Positions 25,159 through 34,381 of a stretch of DNA of 64,000 bases are shown piece by piece. The stretch is from SIG603 sp964370775. GTDB taxonomy: Bacteria; Bacillota; Clostridia; Oscillospirales; Acutalibacteraceae. How positions within the stretch are numbered: the stretch's first letter is position 1; the number at the start of each line of letters is the position of its first letter. The stretch covers positions 8,484 through 72,483 of the forward strand of contig CAYJKT010000013.1 of NCBI GenBank assembly GCA_964370775.1, given 5' to 3'. A model generated the notes under the pieces. The model made no database searches. It was not told where the DNA came from and saw nothing but the letters and a program-made list of their open reading frames with translations. The translations under genes were made by a program, and so were the position numbers.

Positions 25159-26073
25159 TTAATTAGGTTTAATTAGGTTATCTAAAATTGTAACAAGTCG
25201 TACAATTTGAGGTTTTGTAATTTGTTCGTCAGCACCTAGCTCTACACCTTTTCTATAAACTTCTTCACTAATCAATGAAGAGAATAGAACGATAGGTATT
25301 TCGCACAATGTTTTATCTGTTTTAACTAGCTTTGTAAGGCGGTGCCCGTCCATTTGTGGCATCTCTATGTCACTTATGATACAAGATACTTCATCTAAAA
25401 TGTTGCCACCTTTGTCTCGTGCAGCCTCTAGGTAATCCCATGCTTCTTGACCATTCTCTGTTTTAATAACATTTGTGTAGCCAGCTTTGTGTAAGCTTTC
25501 AAGAATGATTTTAAGCAAGAACGCTGAGTCCTCTGCAATAAGTATAGGATTTTCACTTCTTTGACGTTCGCCAAGTTGGTCAACGTCGCTTGTTTGAATA
25601 CCTGTAGATGGGCTAATCTCACTAACTATTTTCTCAAAGTCTAGTATAGTTATAAGTCTGTTTTCATAATCAGCTATACCTGTTGCAACGCCTTCGTCTC
25701 CACCATAAATAACTTGGTCTGGTTTATTGATTTGTGTCCAAGAAATTCTGTCTATTCCAACGATTGTATGCACGTGGAATGCGAAGTCTAGTTCGTTAAA
25801 AGAAGTTAGAATAAATATATCTCTCTCTGGATTTGCAGACGGTTCAAGATTTAGGTAAGACACTAGGTTGATTATTGGAATAACTTTATCTCTAGGCTTA
25901 AAGACACCTTCAATATCAGGGTGCGATTTTTGCATAGGGACAAACTCTGCAGCTGTCATAATCTCTGTAACTTTTGCAACATTTATTCCGTAAGTATTAC
26001 CCGAGATAGTGAACTCCATAATCTCTAGTTCATTGGTGCCAGATTCTAGCAAAATTTCGGTTTGGTTTGACAT
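25159..26073 (-). CDS. cheV: Chemotaxis coupling protein CheV
   Basis: A 304-residue protein with an N-terminal CheW-like domain (about 12-155; EFTISGNTYGINVAKVTEIM) joined to a response-regulator domain (about 175-300). The receiver has ILIAEDSAFL acidic residues, phosphoacceptor Asp in IISDIEMPQMDGH, and the conserved Lys in EQITKPQ. CheV couples receptors to CheA and takes part in adaptation through its phosphorylation. It follows the receptor gene by 37 bases. No cheA or cheW is in the window. Confidence 0.93.
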   Translation of the reverse strand: MSNQTEILLESGTNELEIMEFTISGNTYGINVAKVTEIMTAAEFVPMQKSHPDIEGVFKPRDKVIPIINLVSYLNLEPSANPERDIFILTSFNELDFAFHVHTIVGIDRISWTQINKPDQVIYGGDEGVATGIADYENRLITILDFEKIVSEISPSTGIQTSDVDQLGERQRSENPILIAEDSAFLLKIILESLHKAGYTNVIKTENGQEAWDYLEAARDKGGNILDEVSCIISDIEMPQMDGHRLTKLVKTDKTLCEIPIVLFSSLISEEVYRKGVELGADEQITKPQIVRLVTILDNLIKPN

Positions 26074-26110
26074 GTTATTTCTCCATTCTGTAAAAATCGC
26101 GGATTAATAC

Positions 26111-27910
26111 TTAATATTTTGACGAAAAGTTATGTGCAAAGTCTTCTGGCTCGTCATCAAAGCTTTCAAAGTTATTGTTGTCATTACTACTGTAATCAGG
26201 AGGCGTACCGTCGAAATCGAAAGAGTGAGTTGAGTTAATTAAATTAAATTTAGTAACCAATGATTTTAATAATTGTGATTGACTTAATAACTCCTCACTT
26301 GCTGCTGCGCTTTCTTCAGAAGTAGCAGAGTTTGTGTGAACAACAGAAGAGATTTGGTCGATACCAACTGTGATGTTAGCAATAGCATCTGCTTGGGTTG
26401 AAGAAGCAGAACTGATTTTCTCGATAATGTCAATAACAGATTTTGTACCCTCAACAACTTGTTGTAGTGATTTAGAAGTTTCTTCAACCAAAGAAGCACC
26501 GTTTTGAACAGCTTTAAGAGATGTTTCAATAAGTATAGATGTATCTTTAGATGCATCACTACTTTTGCTTGCAAGGTTACGAACTTCGTCAGCAACAACT
26601 GCGAAACCTTTACCAGCAGAACCTGCATGAGCAGCCTCAACAGCAGCATTAAGTGCAAGTAAGTTTGTTTGGAAAGCGATGTTTTCGATAGTTTTGATAA
26701 CTTTTTCGATATTTGCAGAACTCTTTGTGATTTCGTCCATAGCAATTATCATTTCTTCCATGTTTTTATAGCTATCCATTAGCTCTTGGCCAACTTCACC
26801 AACTTTAATGTTAGCTAGTTTTGCGTTCTCTGCATTTTGATTAACTTGAACAGATATATCACTGATAGAAGTAGCAAGTTGCTCGATAGCAGTAGCTTGC
26901 TCTGTAGCACCTTCGCTTAATGCTTGAGCACCGCTAGACACTTGGTCTGCACCAGTAGATACTTGAACAGAAGAGCTAGAAATTTGTGTAAGTGCTGTGT
27001 TCATTGATATGATAGCAGCAACAATGCTGTCTTTTAGGTCGATAAAATCGCCTTTAAATTCTATACTAGGTTTAAGGTTAAGGTTACCTTTAGCAAATTC
27101 TGCCATTGCACCTCTGATATCTGTGATATACATATTGATAGAAGACATTGTATCTCTTACAGAGTTTGCAAGGCTACCTAGCTCGTTTGAATCATTGCGA
27201 TAATTTAACTTAGCATTTAGGTTTCCGTTAGCTGCTTCTCTTAGAACTATGTTAATCTCGTTAATTGGAAGAACAATAGCTTTGATTGTAGCTAGAAGTG
27301 TAAGTGAAACAACAAGTGTAATAACAACGCCTACAACGATTAGGATAATACGAACAGTAGTAATAGAAGAATCACCTGCTGATATAATACCATTTAATTC
27401 ATTTGCAATAGCATTAGATATTGAGTCACTAGTTGTAGTCATTGCTGTAAGAGTTGGTCCAACAGTCTCTTTATACACTGTGTCAGCACTCTCTATATCA
27501 CCGTTTTGTACATGTGCCATTACAGTGTAAATAGCTGTACCCCAAGTTTCTAGTTGTGAAGTATATGTATTTACGAGTGCTTGGTCAGATGTAAAGTTTG
27601 CATATAGTAGACTAGCGTTAGCTTCTATACTAGAAAATTCTCTCTCGATATTTTGTGTAAATTCATCAATTTTGTCACCACTTCCACTTGCGGAGTAAAT
27701 CAAAGATAAAGCATATCTTGTCGCTGAATTAGTTTCAACTTCTAAGTTTAAGATAGCAGCATCTGCACTCCAAGCCTCACCAGTAACAGCGCTTAGGCTA
27801 TCATCACCCATTTTTAGGCCTACCAAACCAACGCTGATAATAATAACATTGGAAACGATAGCGGCAATGATTAGCATTATTAATTGGGTTTTAATTGTCA
27901 TGTTTTTCAT
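26111..27910 (-). CDS. Methyl-accepting chemotaxis protein
   Basis: A 599-residue chemoreceptor. Transmembrane helix 1 spans about 8-33 and helix 2 about 187-210, flanking an extracellular four-helix-bundle sensor of about 150 residues. HAMP follows (about 207-260), then the signalling coiled coil with hairpin tip IAFQTNLLALNAAVEAAHAG and AVVADEVRNLA. No CheR-docking pentapeptide is present at the C-terminus (ends FAHNFSSKY). Ligand unknown. It is directly downstream of flgC, so it is probably made with the flagellum. Confidence 0.93.
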   Translation of the reverse strand: MKNMTIKTQLIMLIIAAIVSNVIIISVGLVGLKMGDDSLSAVTGEAWSADAAILNLEVETNSATRYALSLIYSASGSGDKIDEFTQNIEREFSSIEANASLLYANFTSDQALVNTYTSQLETWGTAIYTVMAHVQNGDIESADTVYKETVGPTLTAMTTTSDSISNAIANELNGIISAGDSSITTVRIILIVVGVVITLVVSLTLLATIKAIVLPINEINIVLREAANGNLNAKLNYRNDSNELGSLANSVRDTMSSINMYITDIRGAMAEFAKGNLNLKPSIEFKGDFIDLKDSIVAAIISMNTALTQISSSSVQVSTGADQVSSGAQALSEGATEQATAIEQLATSISDISVQVNQNAENAKLANIKVGEVGQELMDSYKNMEEMIIAMDEITKSSANIEKVIKTIENIAFQTNLLALNAAVEAAHAGSAGKGFAVVADEVRNLASKSSDASKDTSILIETSLKAVQNGASLVEETSKSLQQVVEGTKSVIDIIEKISSASSTQADAIANITVGIDQISSVVHTNSATSEESAAASEELLSQSQLLKSLVTKFNLINSTHSFDFDGTPPDYSSNDNNNFESFDDEPEDFAHNFSSKY

Positions 27911-27924
27911 AATTTTACCTCTGT

Positions 27925-28344
27925 TTATTTATTCATTTCTAAAGTTTTATTAATTGTGGCTTTAAGCACTTCTAACACTGTTAAGTTTGCTTCATAAGCA
28001 TTAGAAGCTGCCATCAAATCAATTCGTTCTTCGGTTGTATCCACATTTGGGTACAACACATAGCCCTCTTCGTCTGCCTGAGGGTGAGTAGGATCGAAAA
28101 CAGAAATAAAATCTCTATCGCTTTCCACTATCTCAGCGATTTCAACACCACCTGTAACTTCGTCTAAAGTCTCGCTAAAGGTCATTGTTTTTTCGCTAAA
28201 TACAACTTGTTGTCGTCTATAAGGTTCTCCGTCAGCAGTTACTGTTGTGTCTACATTTGCAATGTTCTGCAAAATAACGTCCATTCTTGCACGTTCAGCA
28301 GTTAAAGCAGAGCCAACAATATCTATAGAAGATAAAAAACTCAT
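27925..28344 (-). CDS. flgC: Flagellar proximal rod protein FlgC
   Basis: A 139-residue rod protein. The N-terminal heptad region (SALTAERARMDVILQNIANVDT) and C-terminal ERIDLMAASNAYEANLTVLEVLKA are typical of FlgC. It follows flgB as usual, but the pair sits downstream of fliD-fliS rather than in front of fliE, where they are found in most Firmicutes operons. Confidence 0.92.
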   Translation of the reverse strand: MSFLSSIDIVGSALTAERARMDVILQNIANVDTTVTADGEPYRRQQVVFSEKTMTFSETLDEVTGGVEIAEIVESDRDFISVFDPTHPQADEEGYVLYPNVDTTEERIDLMAASNAYEANLTVLEVLKATINKTLEMNK

Positions 28345-28383
28345 AAATTAACCTCCCTTTACATTATTCATATTTTCCTAAAA

Positions 28384-28737
28384 TTACATGTTACTATTGT
28401 TTAACACATAGCTATATTTTGTAAACTGTCCACTTATTTTGTCCAAAAACATAGAGTATTGAACATAAGAAGTATATAGTTCCAAACTTTCTTTATCTGA
28501 ATCAACGTTGTTACCGTCTTGCAACAACGATAAATCATCATTTGTAACAACCTCTGCTGTTAAATTAAGTGTCTCTTCTCCGTCTATCTCGCTTAATACT
28601 TGACTAAATTCAAGCTCTTTTGCTTTATATCCAGGAGTTTCTATATTAGAAAGGTTTTGTGTGTGCAGTTGTTGTTCCATCCAAGACATATTAGCGCCAA
28701 ATTCTAAAGTTTTAAAATTAGCTGAATTAAAGAACAT
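28384..28737 (-). CDS. flgB: Flagellar proximal rod protein FlgB
   Basis: A 117-residue rod protein with the signature LHTQNLSNIETPGYKAKELEF near the N-terminus and a helical C-terminus. It lies 13 bases after fliS and 39 bases before flgC. AAGGAGG precedes the ATG. Confidence 0.9.
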   Translation of the reverse strand: MFFNSANFKTLEFGANMSWMEQQLHTQNLSNIETPGYKAKELEFSQVLSEIDGEETLNLTAEVVTNDDLSLLQDGNNVDSDKESLELYTSYVQYSMFLDKISGQFTKYSYVLNNSNM

Positions 28738-28750
28738 AATTTTCCTCCTT

Positions 28751-29128
28751 TTAATTACCTAATCTGGTAAGTTTGTCTGCCTCATTATAAGTATTACGCA
28801 AATTCTTTACCATATCAATAACATCTTGTAAATTTTCTGAGTTTTTTTTGATATTTGCTTGTAAAATGACATGGTTGAAATAATCATAAAGTGAAAATAG
28901 ATTATTAGATATTTCGTAATCAAAATTTAAGGTGTTTTGTAAATGAGCAATAATGCGTTGTGCTTTTTGCAGTTTCTCATTTGCAAGGGTAAAATCTTTT
29001 TCCTCTAATGCCGTTTTAGATAGTTCAATTTCTTTTATAAGTCCGTCATACACCATTTTTAGCATTTCGCCTTGTGTCATGGTCATAACAGATTGTTGCT
29101 TATAAGCTTTGTAGGGATTATTTATCAT
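28751..29128 (-). CDS. fliS: Flagellar export chaperone FliS
   Basis: A 125-residue, all-helical flagellin chaperone. It begins NPYKAYKQQSVMTMTQGEMLKMVYDGLIKE, the FliS signature, and would keep flagellin monomeric until export. It follows fliD, as in most flagellar clusters. Its client flagellin gene is not in this window. Confidence 0.93.
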   Translation of the reverse strand: MINNPYKAYKQQSVMTMTQGEMLKMVYDGLIKEIELSKTALEEKDFTLANEKLQKAQRIIAHLQNTLNFDYEISNNLFSLYDYFNHVILQANIKKNSENLQDVIDMVKNLRNTYNEADKLTRLGN

Positions 29129-29161
29129 ACAATGCTCCGTTCCGTCGTTTATAGCGACTTA

Positions 29162-31996
29162 TTAATAGCCAAATTGTGACATTAAGTATTGACTTTGAGT
29201 ATTATAGTTAGATAAAACAGATTCCATAGTTGTAAACTGTGCCCAGTATCTATCTTTTTCTAGCTCATATCTATGTTGCAATTCTTCAATTCGGTCTTTA
29301 ATGCTATCCATTTCAGTAGTTAATGCATTACTACCCTCTGTGGAATAACCAACATAACCAGCTTCACTAACAAGACTACCAGGGTCAGCAGAACTTAAGT
29401 TTGCTGCGTCATCAATAGCATCTTCTAATTGTTTTGCAATACCATTTTCACTAGAGAACAACGCACTAACACCTGACGGGTCACTTGCTAAAGCGTTTCT
29501 AAAAGCAGTTTCGTCAAATTGTAACTGACCGCCATCGTTGTACTCGCTAGTAGTCTCTATACCAATTTGGTACATAGCAACTGACGCACCCTCTGGCAAG
29601 CTATACATTATGCTTCGCATAGAGCTTAACAATGATGATATAGCGCTGTCGTTTCTTAAAAGACCCTCTTTAGCTTTTTCTTCCCACAATTCTATCTCTC
29701 TGTCGGACATCTCTGCTTTTTGCGCAGAAGATAGAGGCGCATAGTCTTTATAGTTATCGTCTTCACGAATAACGTCATTTAAAGTTTTAACAAGCTCATT
29801 GTAATCGTCAATAAATTCTTTTACAGTCTCAACAATTGCATCATCATTACGTGATGTTGTGATAGTCGTATTTACATAATCGCCAGCTGAGTTAGTCTCG
29901 CTAACTTGTGTAGCTTTCATTGTAATGCCGTCAATTGTGAAAGTATTACTACTTCTTGATGTAGACACTCCGTTAACTTCGATAAGTGCATCTTGTCCTG
30001 CTGTAATCACTCCTGCTACTGCTGTACCATCACCAAAAGTAACGCTTGTATTTTCAAAAAGCTCTGCGAAAGAAGCATTAATACTTGATAAATCTACAGC
30101 ACCAGATGTAGCTGAGTTTAAGTTTATCTTTCCGTTTTCAAAAGTAGCTGTAATGTTAGGGTCAGAACTTGCAAGCAAGTCAGCAACTGTGCCTGTAGCA
30201 GTATCGCTAAAGCCAGCTAGTTCACTTAAAGCAGTGCTTGTAGTTACGGCGTTGTTTTTGTTAGCTAAACCAAAAGTTATACCTAAATCAACATTCTCTC
30301 CAGTAACACCACTTTCTTTAACTTCAACTTCATAACCTTTTGCTGTGTTAAGAGTGCCACCTGTTTTTGTGTCGTTTAAATCGAAAGATACATTAGCAAC
30401 TCCAGAATCGTCAGTGCCAAATCTAGACTCTAACCATTCGTTCATATCGGTTACAATATCTGCACCACTTTTGCCGTCTTCTTCAGAGAAACTATATGTA
30501 TGAGATGCTCCGTTAACTTCAAAAGTAATAGAACCTTGCTTTATAGAAGCATTGCTAAATCCGTCGCTCTCAATAGATTTTTTTGTTAATGTAGCACTGC
30601 TAATGCTACTTGATTGAGAAATAGTGCCCTCGCCAAACAGTTTAGTAAGAATATCGCCCTGTGTTTGTTCAATATTAATGCCATAGTTTGAGCCAGTAGA
30701 GCTAGAAACTAACTGCATTGTGTCTGTTAAAGTAGAGTATGTAAGCATTACACCAGCGTCACTTGAGTTAATTTCATTCATCATTTTGCTAACACTTTCA
30801 GTACCGTCAAATTCGAAATCTACTCCGTTAATTGTGAACGCAAATGAAGAGCCTGTACCTACTTCTGAAAGTTTTAAGGATGTGTTAAACTGTGTGCTGT
30901 CACCAGGTGTCATGCCTAGTTCATACGCACCAAGACCTGTAACTTTAATGTCGTGGCCGTCCTCTGATGTAGCAATACCAAGGCTTAAATAACGCTCGTT
31001 ATCAGGAGCATCAGCCTCGCCCTCAGCACCAACACCTACTATGTCAACAGTTATATATGAACCAAAAGCTGTAGAAACTTTTTGCTGTAATGTGCTTTCA
31101 AATTCTTTGGCAGTTATTGTGCCGTCTCCGTCTAAATCTTTAATATCTGTAAGATTAATAGACTTTGTAACTCCGTCATAAGATAAATCAAAAGTAACGC
31201 CAGACGTAAAATCTAGTGCATGACCAGCTTGGATTGTCTCGCTAGGGTTTTCGCCACTTACGCTTAGACCTGTAACTGCTAAACCACGCTTTGAACCACC
31301 TGTTACTTCTATTGTGTCACTTGCATCATCAGATGTGATTTTTAGCACGTTGTTTTCAAGCTCTACAGTGTATCCTTCTCCAAGAGCGTTTTCAAATCTA
31401 TTTATAACTTCTTCAGAATTTGTCGCACCGTTTAAATCAACAGTTATGTCGGCACCGTCATTAATACTTAGCTTAACATTTTTGTTGTAGTTAGCGTCAA
31501 TATATTCATCACTAAAAATCTCTTTACCAGCATTTGTGGACTCACCTGTGATAGTTCCATTTGTGCTTAGTTTTTGAGTAGATTTTAGTGAAGCTGCTGT
31601 TGCAAGTTGCTTAACAATAACACTCATATCGCCAGCATAGGCATCTGATGAAGATGACAAAATGCTAAGTGCATTGCCGCCTATAACAGAGCTTGTCATG
31701 TTGTTAAAGAAATCTGAGTTAGTTAAGTTGTTTGTAGATGATGCACCAAAAGACGAGTCTAGGTACTTGTTACCGAACTCGTTAATATCTGTGATTAAAT
31801 CTCTATAAATCTCTTGTTTCCACTCAGATTGTTGTAAAAGTCCGTTTTGGACATCTATTTTCGCTTGTGTGCCGGCTAACATATCCTCAACAAGTGCTTC
31901 TGTATCAAAACCTGACATTAAGCCAGAGATACCACCATTTGAGCTGTTGCTAGTGCTTGACACATTGTAATATGCCGATGAGCTTATGGTTGACAT
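29162..31996 (-). CDS. fliD: Flagellar filament cap protein FliD
   Basis: A 944-residue filament cap, much longer than the usual 450-700 residues. The N-terminal FliD domain (ISGLMSGFDTEALVEDMLAGTQAKIDVQNGLLQQSEWKQEIYRDL, split here only for description) and the C-terminal domain (VETVKEFIDDYNELVKTLN through RDRYWAQFTTMESVLSNYNTQSQYLMSQ-like end) are conserved. The middle is an expanded set of surface domains rich in Ser, Thr and Asp. Residues 287-298 form a canonical EF-hand-type loop (DLDGDGTITAKE). Followed by fliS. Confidence 0.92.
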   Translation of the reverse strand: MSTISSSAYYNVSSTSNSSNGGISGLMSGFDTEALVEDMLAGTQAKIDVQNGLLQQSEWKQEIYRDLITDINEFGNKYLDSSFGASSTNNLTNSDFFNNMTSSVIGGNALSILSSSSDAYAGDMSVIVKQLATAASLKSTQKLSTNGTITGESTNAGKEIFSDEYIDANYNKNVKLSINDGADITVDLNGATNSEEVINRFENALGEGYTVELENNVLKITSDDASDTIEVTGGSKRGLAVTGLSVSGENPSETIQAGHALDFTSGVTFDLSYDGVTKSINLTDIKDLDGDGTITAKEFESTLQQKVSTAFGSYITVDIVGVGAEGEADAPDNERYLSLGIATSEDGHDIKVTGLGAYELGMTPGDSTQFNTSLKLSEVGTGSSFAFTINGVDFEFDGTESVSKMMNEINSSDAGVMLTYSTLTDTMQLVSSSTGSNYGINIEQTQGDILTKLFGEGTISQSSSISSATLTKKSIESDGFSNASIKQGSITFEVNGASHTYSFSEEDGKSGADIVTDMNEWLESRFGTDDSGVANVSFDLNDTKTGGTLNTAKGYEVEVKESGVTGENVDLGITFGLANKNNAVTTSTALSELAGFSDTATGTVADLLASSDPNITATFENGKINLNSATSGAVDLSSINASFAELFENTSVTFGDGTAVAGVITAGQDALIEVNGVSTSRSSNTFTIDGITMKATQVSETNSAGDYVNTTITTSRNDDAIVETVKEFIDDYNELVKTLNDVIREDDNYKDYAPLSSAQKAEMSDREIELWEEKAKEGLLRNDSAISSLLSSMRSIMYSLPEGASVAMYQIGIETTSEYNDGGQLQFDETAFRNALASDPSGVSALFSSENGIAKQLEDAIDDAANLSSADPGSLVSEAGYVGYSTEGSNALTTEMDSIKDRIEELQHRYELEKDRYWAQFTTMESVLSNYNTQSQYLMSQFGY

Positions 31997-32095
31997 GGTT
32001 TTTTCCTCCTATATAAAACAGTTCTAATATACTGATAAAATTCGATTTTTTCTGTCAATTTATTTATGCTACGATTTTCTATTATGTAAAGTGAT

Positions 32096-32569
32096 TTATA
32101 CCAATTTACCTTTTTTTGTAGGAAATCTGTTACCTACGCCTGTTTGAACAGATTTATGGTATCTACCTGCATAAGAAGTACCGCTTTTATTTAAAGACTC
32201 AATATTTTTCATAACACGATTTTTTTCATACATCATGTGCTCTCTAATATGTTCGTCGTTGTTGCTTATTCTGTGTGCGCTAGACTTAATCATAAAGCTT
32301 AAATCATAAACTTCTTGCAAGTCTTCGCTGAGTGCATCTCTTGAATTTGTGTGATTTATTGCAGATAGCAAAGCTATATCATTAGTACAAACTGCTTGTA
32401 AATCTAAATCGATAGATTTAAGATTATCGATAATCTCGGCACGTTTTTCTACGCTATGAGCAAGTTCGTCAACTTGTTGAACGCTCATAACTTCTGTTAT
32501 TTGCTCTAGCTCTTTCATAAGACCGCACTTATTGGATAAAAGCGCTATTACCATTTTGTGTTTTGCCAT
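32096..32569 (-). CDS. Putative flagellar export chaperone (FlgN/FliT-like)
   Basis: A 157-residue, mostly helical and charged protein with no membrane segment. The first 110 residues (CGLMKELEQITEVMSVQQVDELAHSV then KRAEIIDNLKSI) look like FlgN or FliT family helical hairpins; the C-terminal 35 residues are basic. It precedes fliD, the usual client of FliT. Sequence similarity is weak by eye, so function rests on length, helical character and position. Confidence 0.55.
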   Translation of the reverse strand: MAKHKMVIALLSNKCGLMKELEQITEVMSVQQVDELAHSVEKRAEIIDNLKSIDLDLQAVCTNDIALLSAINHTNSRDALSEDLQEVYDLSFMIKSSAHRISNNDEHIREHMMYEKNRVMKNIESLNKSGTSYAGRYHKSVQTGVGNRFPTKKGKLV

Positions 32570-32618
32570 GCTACTCGCCTCAATTCTATAGTTAATTTTA
32601 TAAAAATATCTATTATTG

Positions 32619-32647
32619 TTGTTTTATTTACTTTTTTATGGTATATT
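32619..32647 (+). promoter_or_regulatory. Candidate promoter of the PilZ-like gene
   Basis: TTGTTT (32619) and TATATT (32642) have a 17-bp spacer; an overlapping TATAAT at 32647 is an alternative -10. The site lies in the divergent gap between the chaperone-like gene and the PilZ-like gene. Confidence 0.35.
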
Positions 32648-32734
32648 ATAATTTATAAATACATGATGATATATTAAACAAATTATGCACGAGACATGTT
32701 CTCTTGCTGTGATGGGTGTACTAGAGGTGGATAA

Positions 32735-33409
32735 ATGGAATTATATAGTGATAGTAGTTTTGATGCTATATTAAAAAAACAAGACGGAGAAATTATTGCA
32801 GAGGGTTATGCGGACATTAACATACATAACCGCTATGTTACTTTCTTTAGCGACTTTGTGCCTCTTTACCCAATAGATACAAAAATGGAAATTGTTAGAA
32901 TGTATAAAGGAAAAGAAGTGCACAGATTTAGAGGTACCGTGTATTTATCCGACAAACAATTGATGCGTTTGGTTGATGTTAAAGACAAATTGCTTGAGGG
33001 CAGTGAGTTGTGTTATAGCGATAGAGTAAAGGTAAATGCGTTAATTACGCCTCTTTTTGAATATAAACAAAGCAAGAAATTTTCCTTGAGTTTTTTAAGA
33101 AAAGAGCCTGAAATTGACAATAGACTTAACGGTGAAGTGGTTAGCTTAACACCAGATGAGCTTGTGTTTAGTTTTGATGACTTGTTGCATGTAAATACAG
33201 ATATGCAAATTGAGACAGGATATAAGTTTGATATAAAGCTAAAAAATATTAAGAAGATAGAGAACTTTGTTGTAGAAGTTAAAAAATCCATGTTATTTGG
33301 TGAAAAACCAGCTTATATTTGTGATATAAGGGACATGGACGAAGAACAAAGAAAGCTTCTTGTTAACTATCTTCATCAATACAACTTAAAACATAATAAA
33401 GTGTTTTAA
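32735..33409 (+). CDS. PilZ-like protein with degenerate c-di-GMP motifs
   Basis: A 224-residue soluble protein. The N-terminal half is beta-rich and unassigned; the C-terminal half (about 125-220: NGEVVSLTPDELVF, then PAYICDIRDMDEEQRKLLVNYLHQY) resembles a PilZ domain, whose last strand and helix typically read like this. The c-di-GMP-binding RxxxR and D/NxSxxG motifs are not evident. It is the only plus-strand gene inside a minus-strand flagellar block, so a link to motility is inferred from position only. GAGGTGG precedes the ATG. Confidence 0.5.
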   Translation: MELYSDSSFDAILKKQDGEIIAEGYADINIHNRYVTFFSDFVPLYPIDTKMEIVRMYKGKEVHRFRGTVYLSDKQLMRLVDVKDKLLEGSELCYSDRVKVNALITPLFEYKQSKKFSLSFLRKEPEIDNRLNGEVVSLTPDELVFSFDDLLHVNTDMQIETGYKFDIKLKNIKKIENFVVEVKKSMLFGEKPAYICDIRDMDEEQRKLLVNYLHQYNLKHNKVF

Positions 33410-33475
33410 TATCTGGTAAGGGGTTGTCGCATTTAGATAAATCATAGTTTAAATATACAACCTAACAAAGATAAC

Positions 33476-33621
33476 GTAAGGGCGAGCTGTGCTCGTCCGT
33501 TAGATCTAATGTACGAATTATAATAATTTTAGATTTAATATAGATGCAAAATATAAAAATTAACCATATATATTGAGTTTACAGAAACTTATGCTTTCGG
33601 ACGAGCACAGCTCGCCCCTAC
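33476..33621. repeat. Inverted pair of REP-like palindromes (BIME-like)
   Basis: Left copy: GTAA at 33476, stem GGGCGAGC/GCTCGTCC with loop TGT, to 33498. Right copy on the opposite strand, 33599-33621, ending CTAC; its complement is GTAG with exactly the same stem and loop. They differ by one base in the foot. The pair lies in the 326-base gap between the convergent PilZ-like and DUF6470 genes, which holds nothing else recognisable. Confidence 0.8.
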
Positions 33622-33735
33622 CTGAAGCGTATGTTTTTTTTGTAAATTTACTTAATGCAACAATCAATTTATTTTTATACGCAAAAGCATGGTACACACA
33701 CAGTGGGCGACCATTAATGCTTATGCGTATATTTT

Positions 33736-34341
33736 TTACATTGTTTCTTCAAAATTTGGGTCTGCACTACGTGGGAAATATATTGGAGTACCTGTGTATT
33801 CAATCTCTACTCTTGGGTGTTCAAGTATCTCTAAACTAAAATCACCTGGAACATAATTAAACATGTTTGTGGTGTTTATATCCCAATCCACATTTACTTC
33901 GGCTGGGGTATAGTTCATGCTTATGCTATGTGGTTCCCAAGAAATTTCTGCTCCAGTATTTGGTAAGAACATGTGCATTCGAGAAGACATAGACTCTTGC
34001 AGTCTTTGTTGTCTTGCGACTTGTCCTACAGTTACATTGTTTTCTGTGTGGGCAAGTTGTCTTGCGTTCATAATTAAGTTTGTGTTGTATTCTTGCCAAT
34101 TTTGGTTTGCGTCTTGTGCATTTTGTGCGATTAAATCGGCTGTGTTCATAATACCCAAAGATTTTCTCGCCTCGTAAGTATCAACGTAAAACTGAGCAGG
34201 CGCTGTTTGAATGTCCATCTGTGGCGCTGTAGTTTTTACGGTATAATCCGGCGTAAAATCTTGGTTGTACTCAAGTCTTGCAGCTTCGGCTCTCATCTGA
34301 TACTTTACATCTATTGTAGTAATTTGCAATAGTTGATTCAT
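33736..34341 (-). CDS. DUF6470 (YviE-like) flagellar-locus protein
   Basis: A 201-residue protein of the DUF6470 family, known from its constant place after flgL in Firmicutes (YviE in Bacillus). It opens LLQITTIDVKYQMRAEAARLEYN and is beta-rich and polar, with repeated amphipathic strands. Function is unknown. In Bacillus it is followed by fliW and csrA; here the next minus-strand gene is instead the chaperone-like gene. Confidence 0.8.
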   Translation of the reverse strand: MNQLLQITTIDVKYQMRAEAARLEYNQDFTPDYTVKTTAPQMDIQTAPAQFYVDTYEARKSLGIMNTADLIAQNAQDANQNWQEYNTNLIMNARQLAHTENNVTVGQVARQQRLQESMSSRMHMFLPNTGAEISWEPHSISMNYTPAEVNVDWDINTTNMFNYVPGDFSLEILEHPRVEIEYTGTPIYFPRSADPNFEETM

Positions 34342-34381
34342 AAATTCACCTGCTTTCTAAAAAATAGTGTTTTACATTAAT

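Noticed and set aside
33573..33839. Open frame of 88 codons on the plus strand
   Set aside because: It covers a REP palindrome and overlaps the end of the DUF6470 gene; no ribosome-binding site and no protein-like composition.
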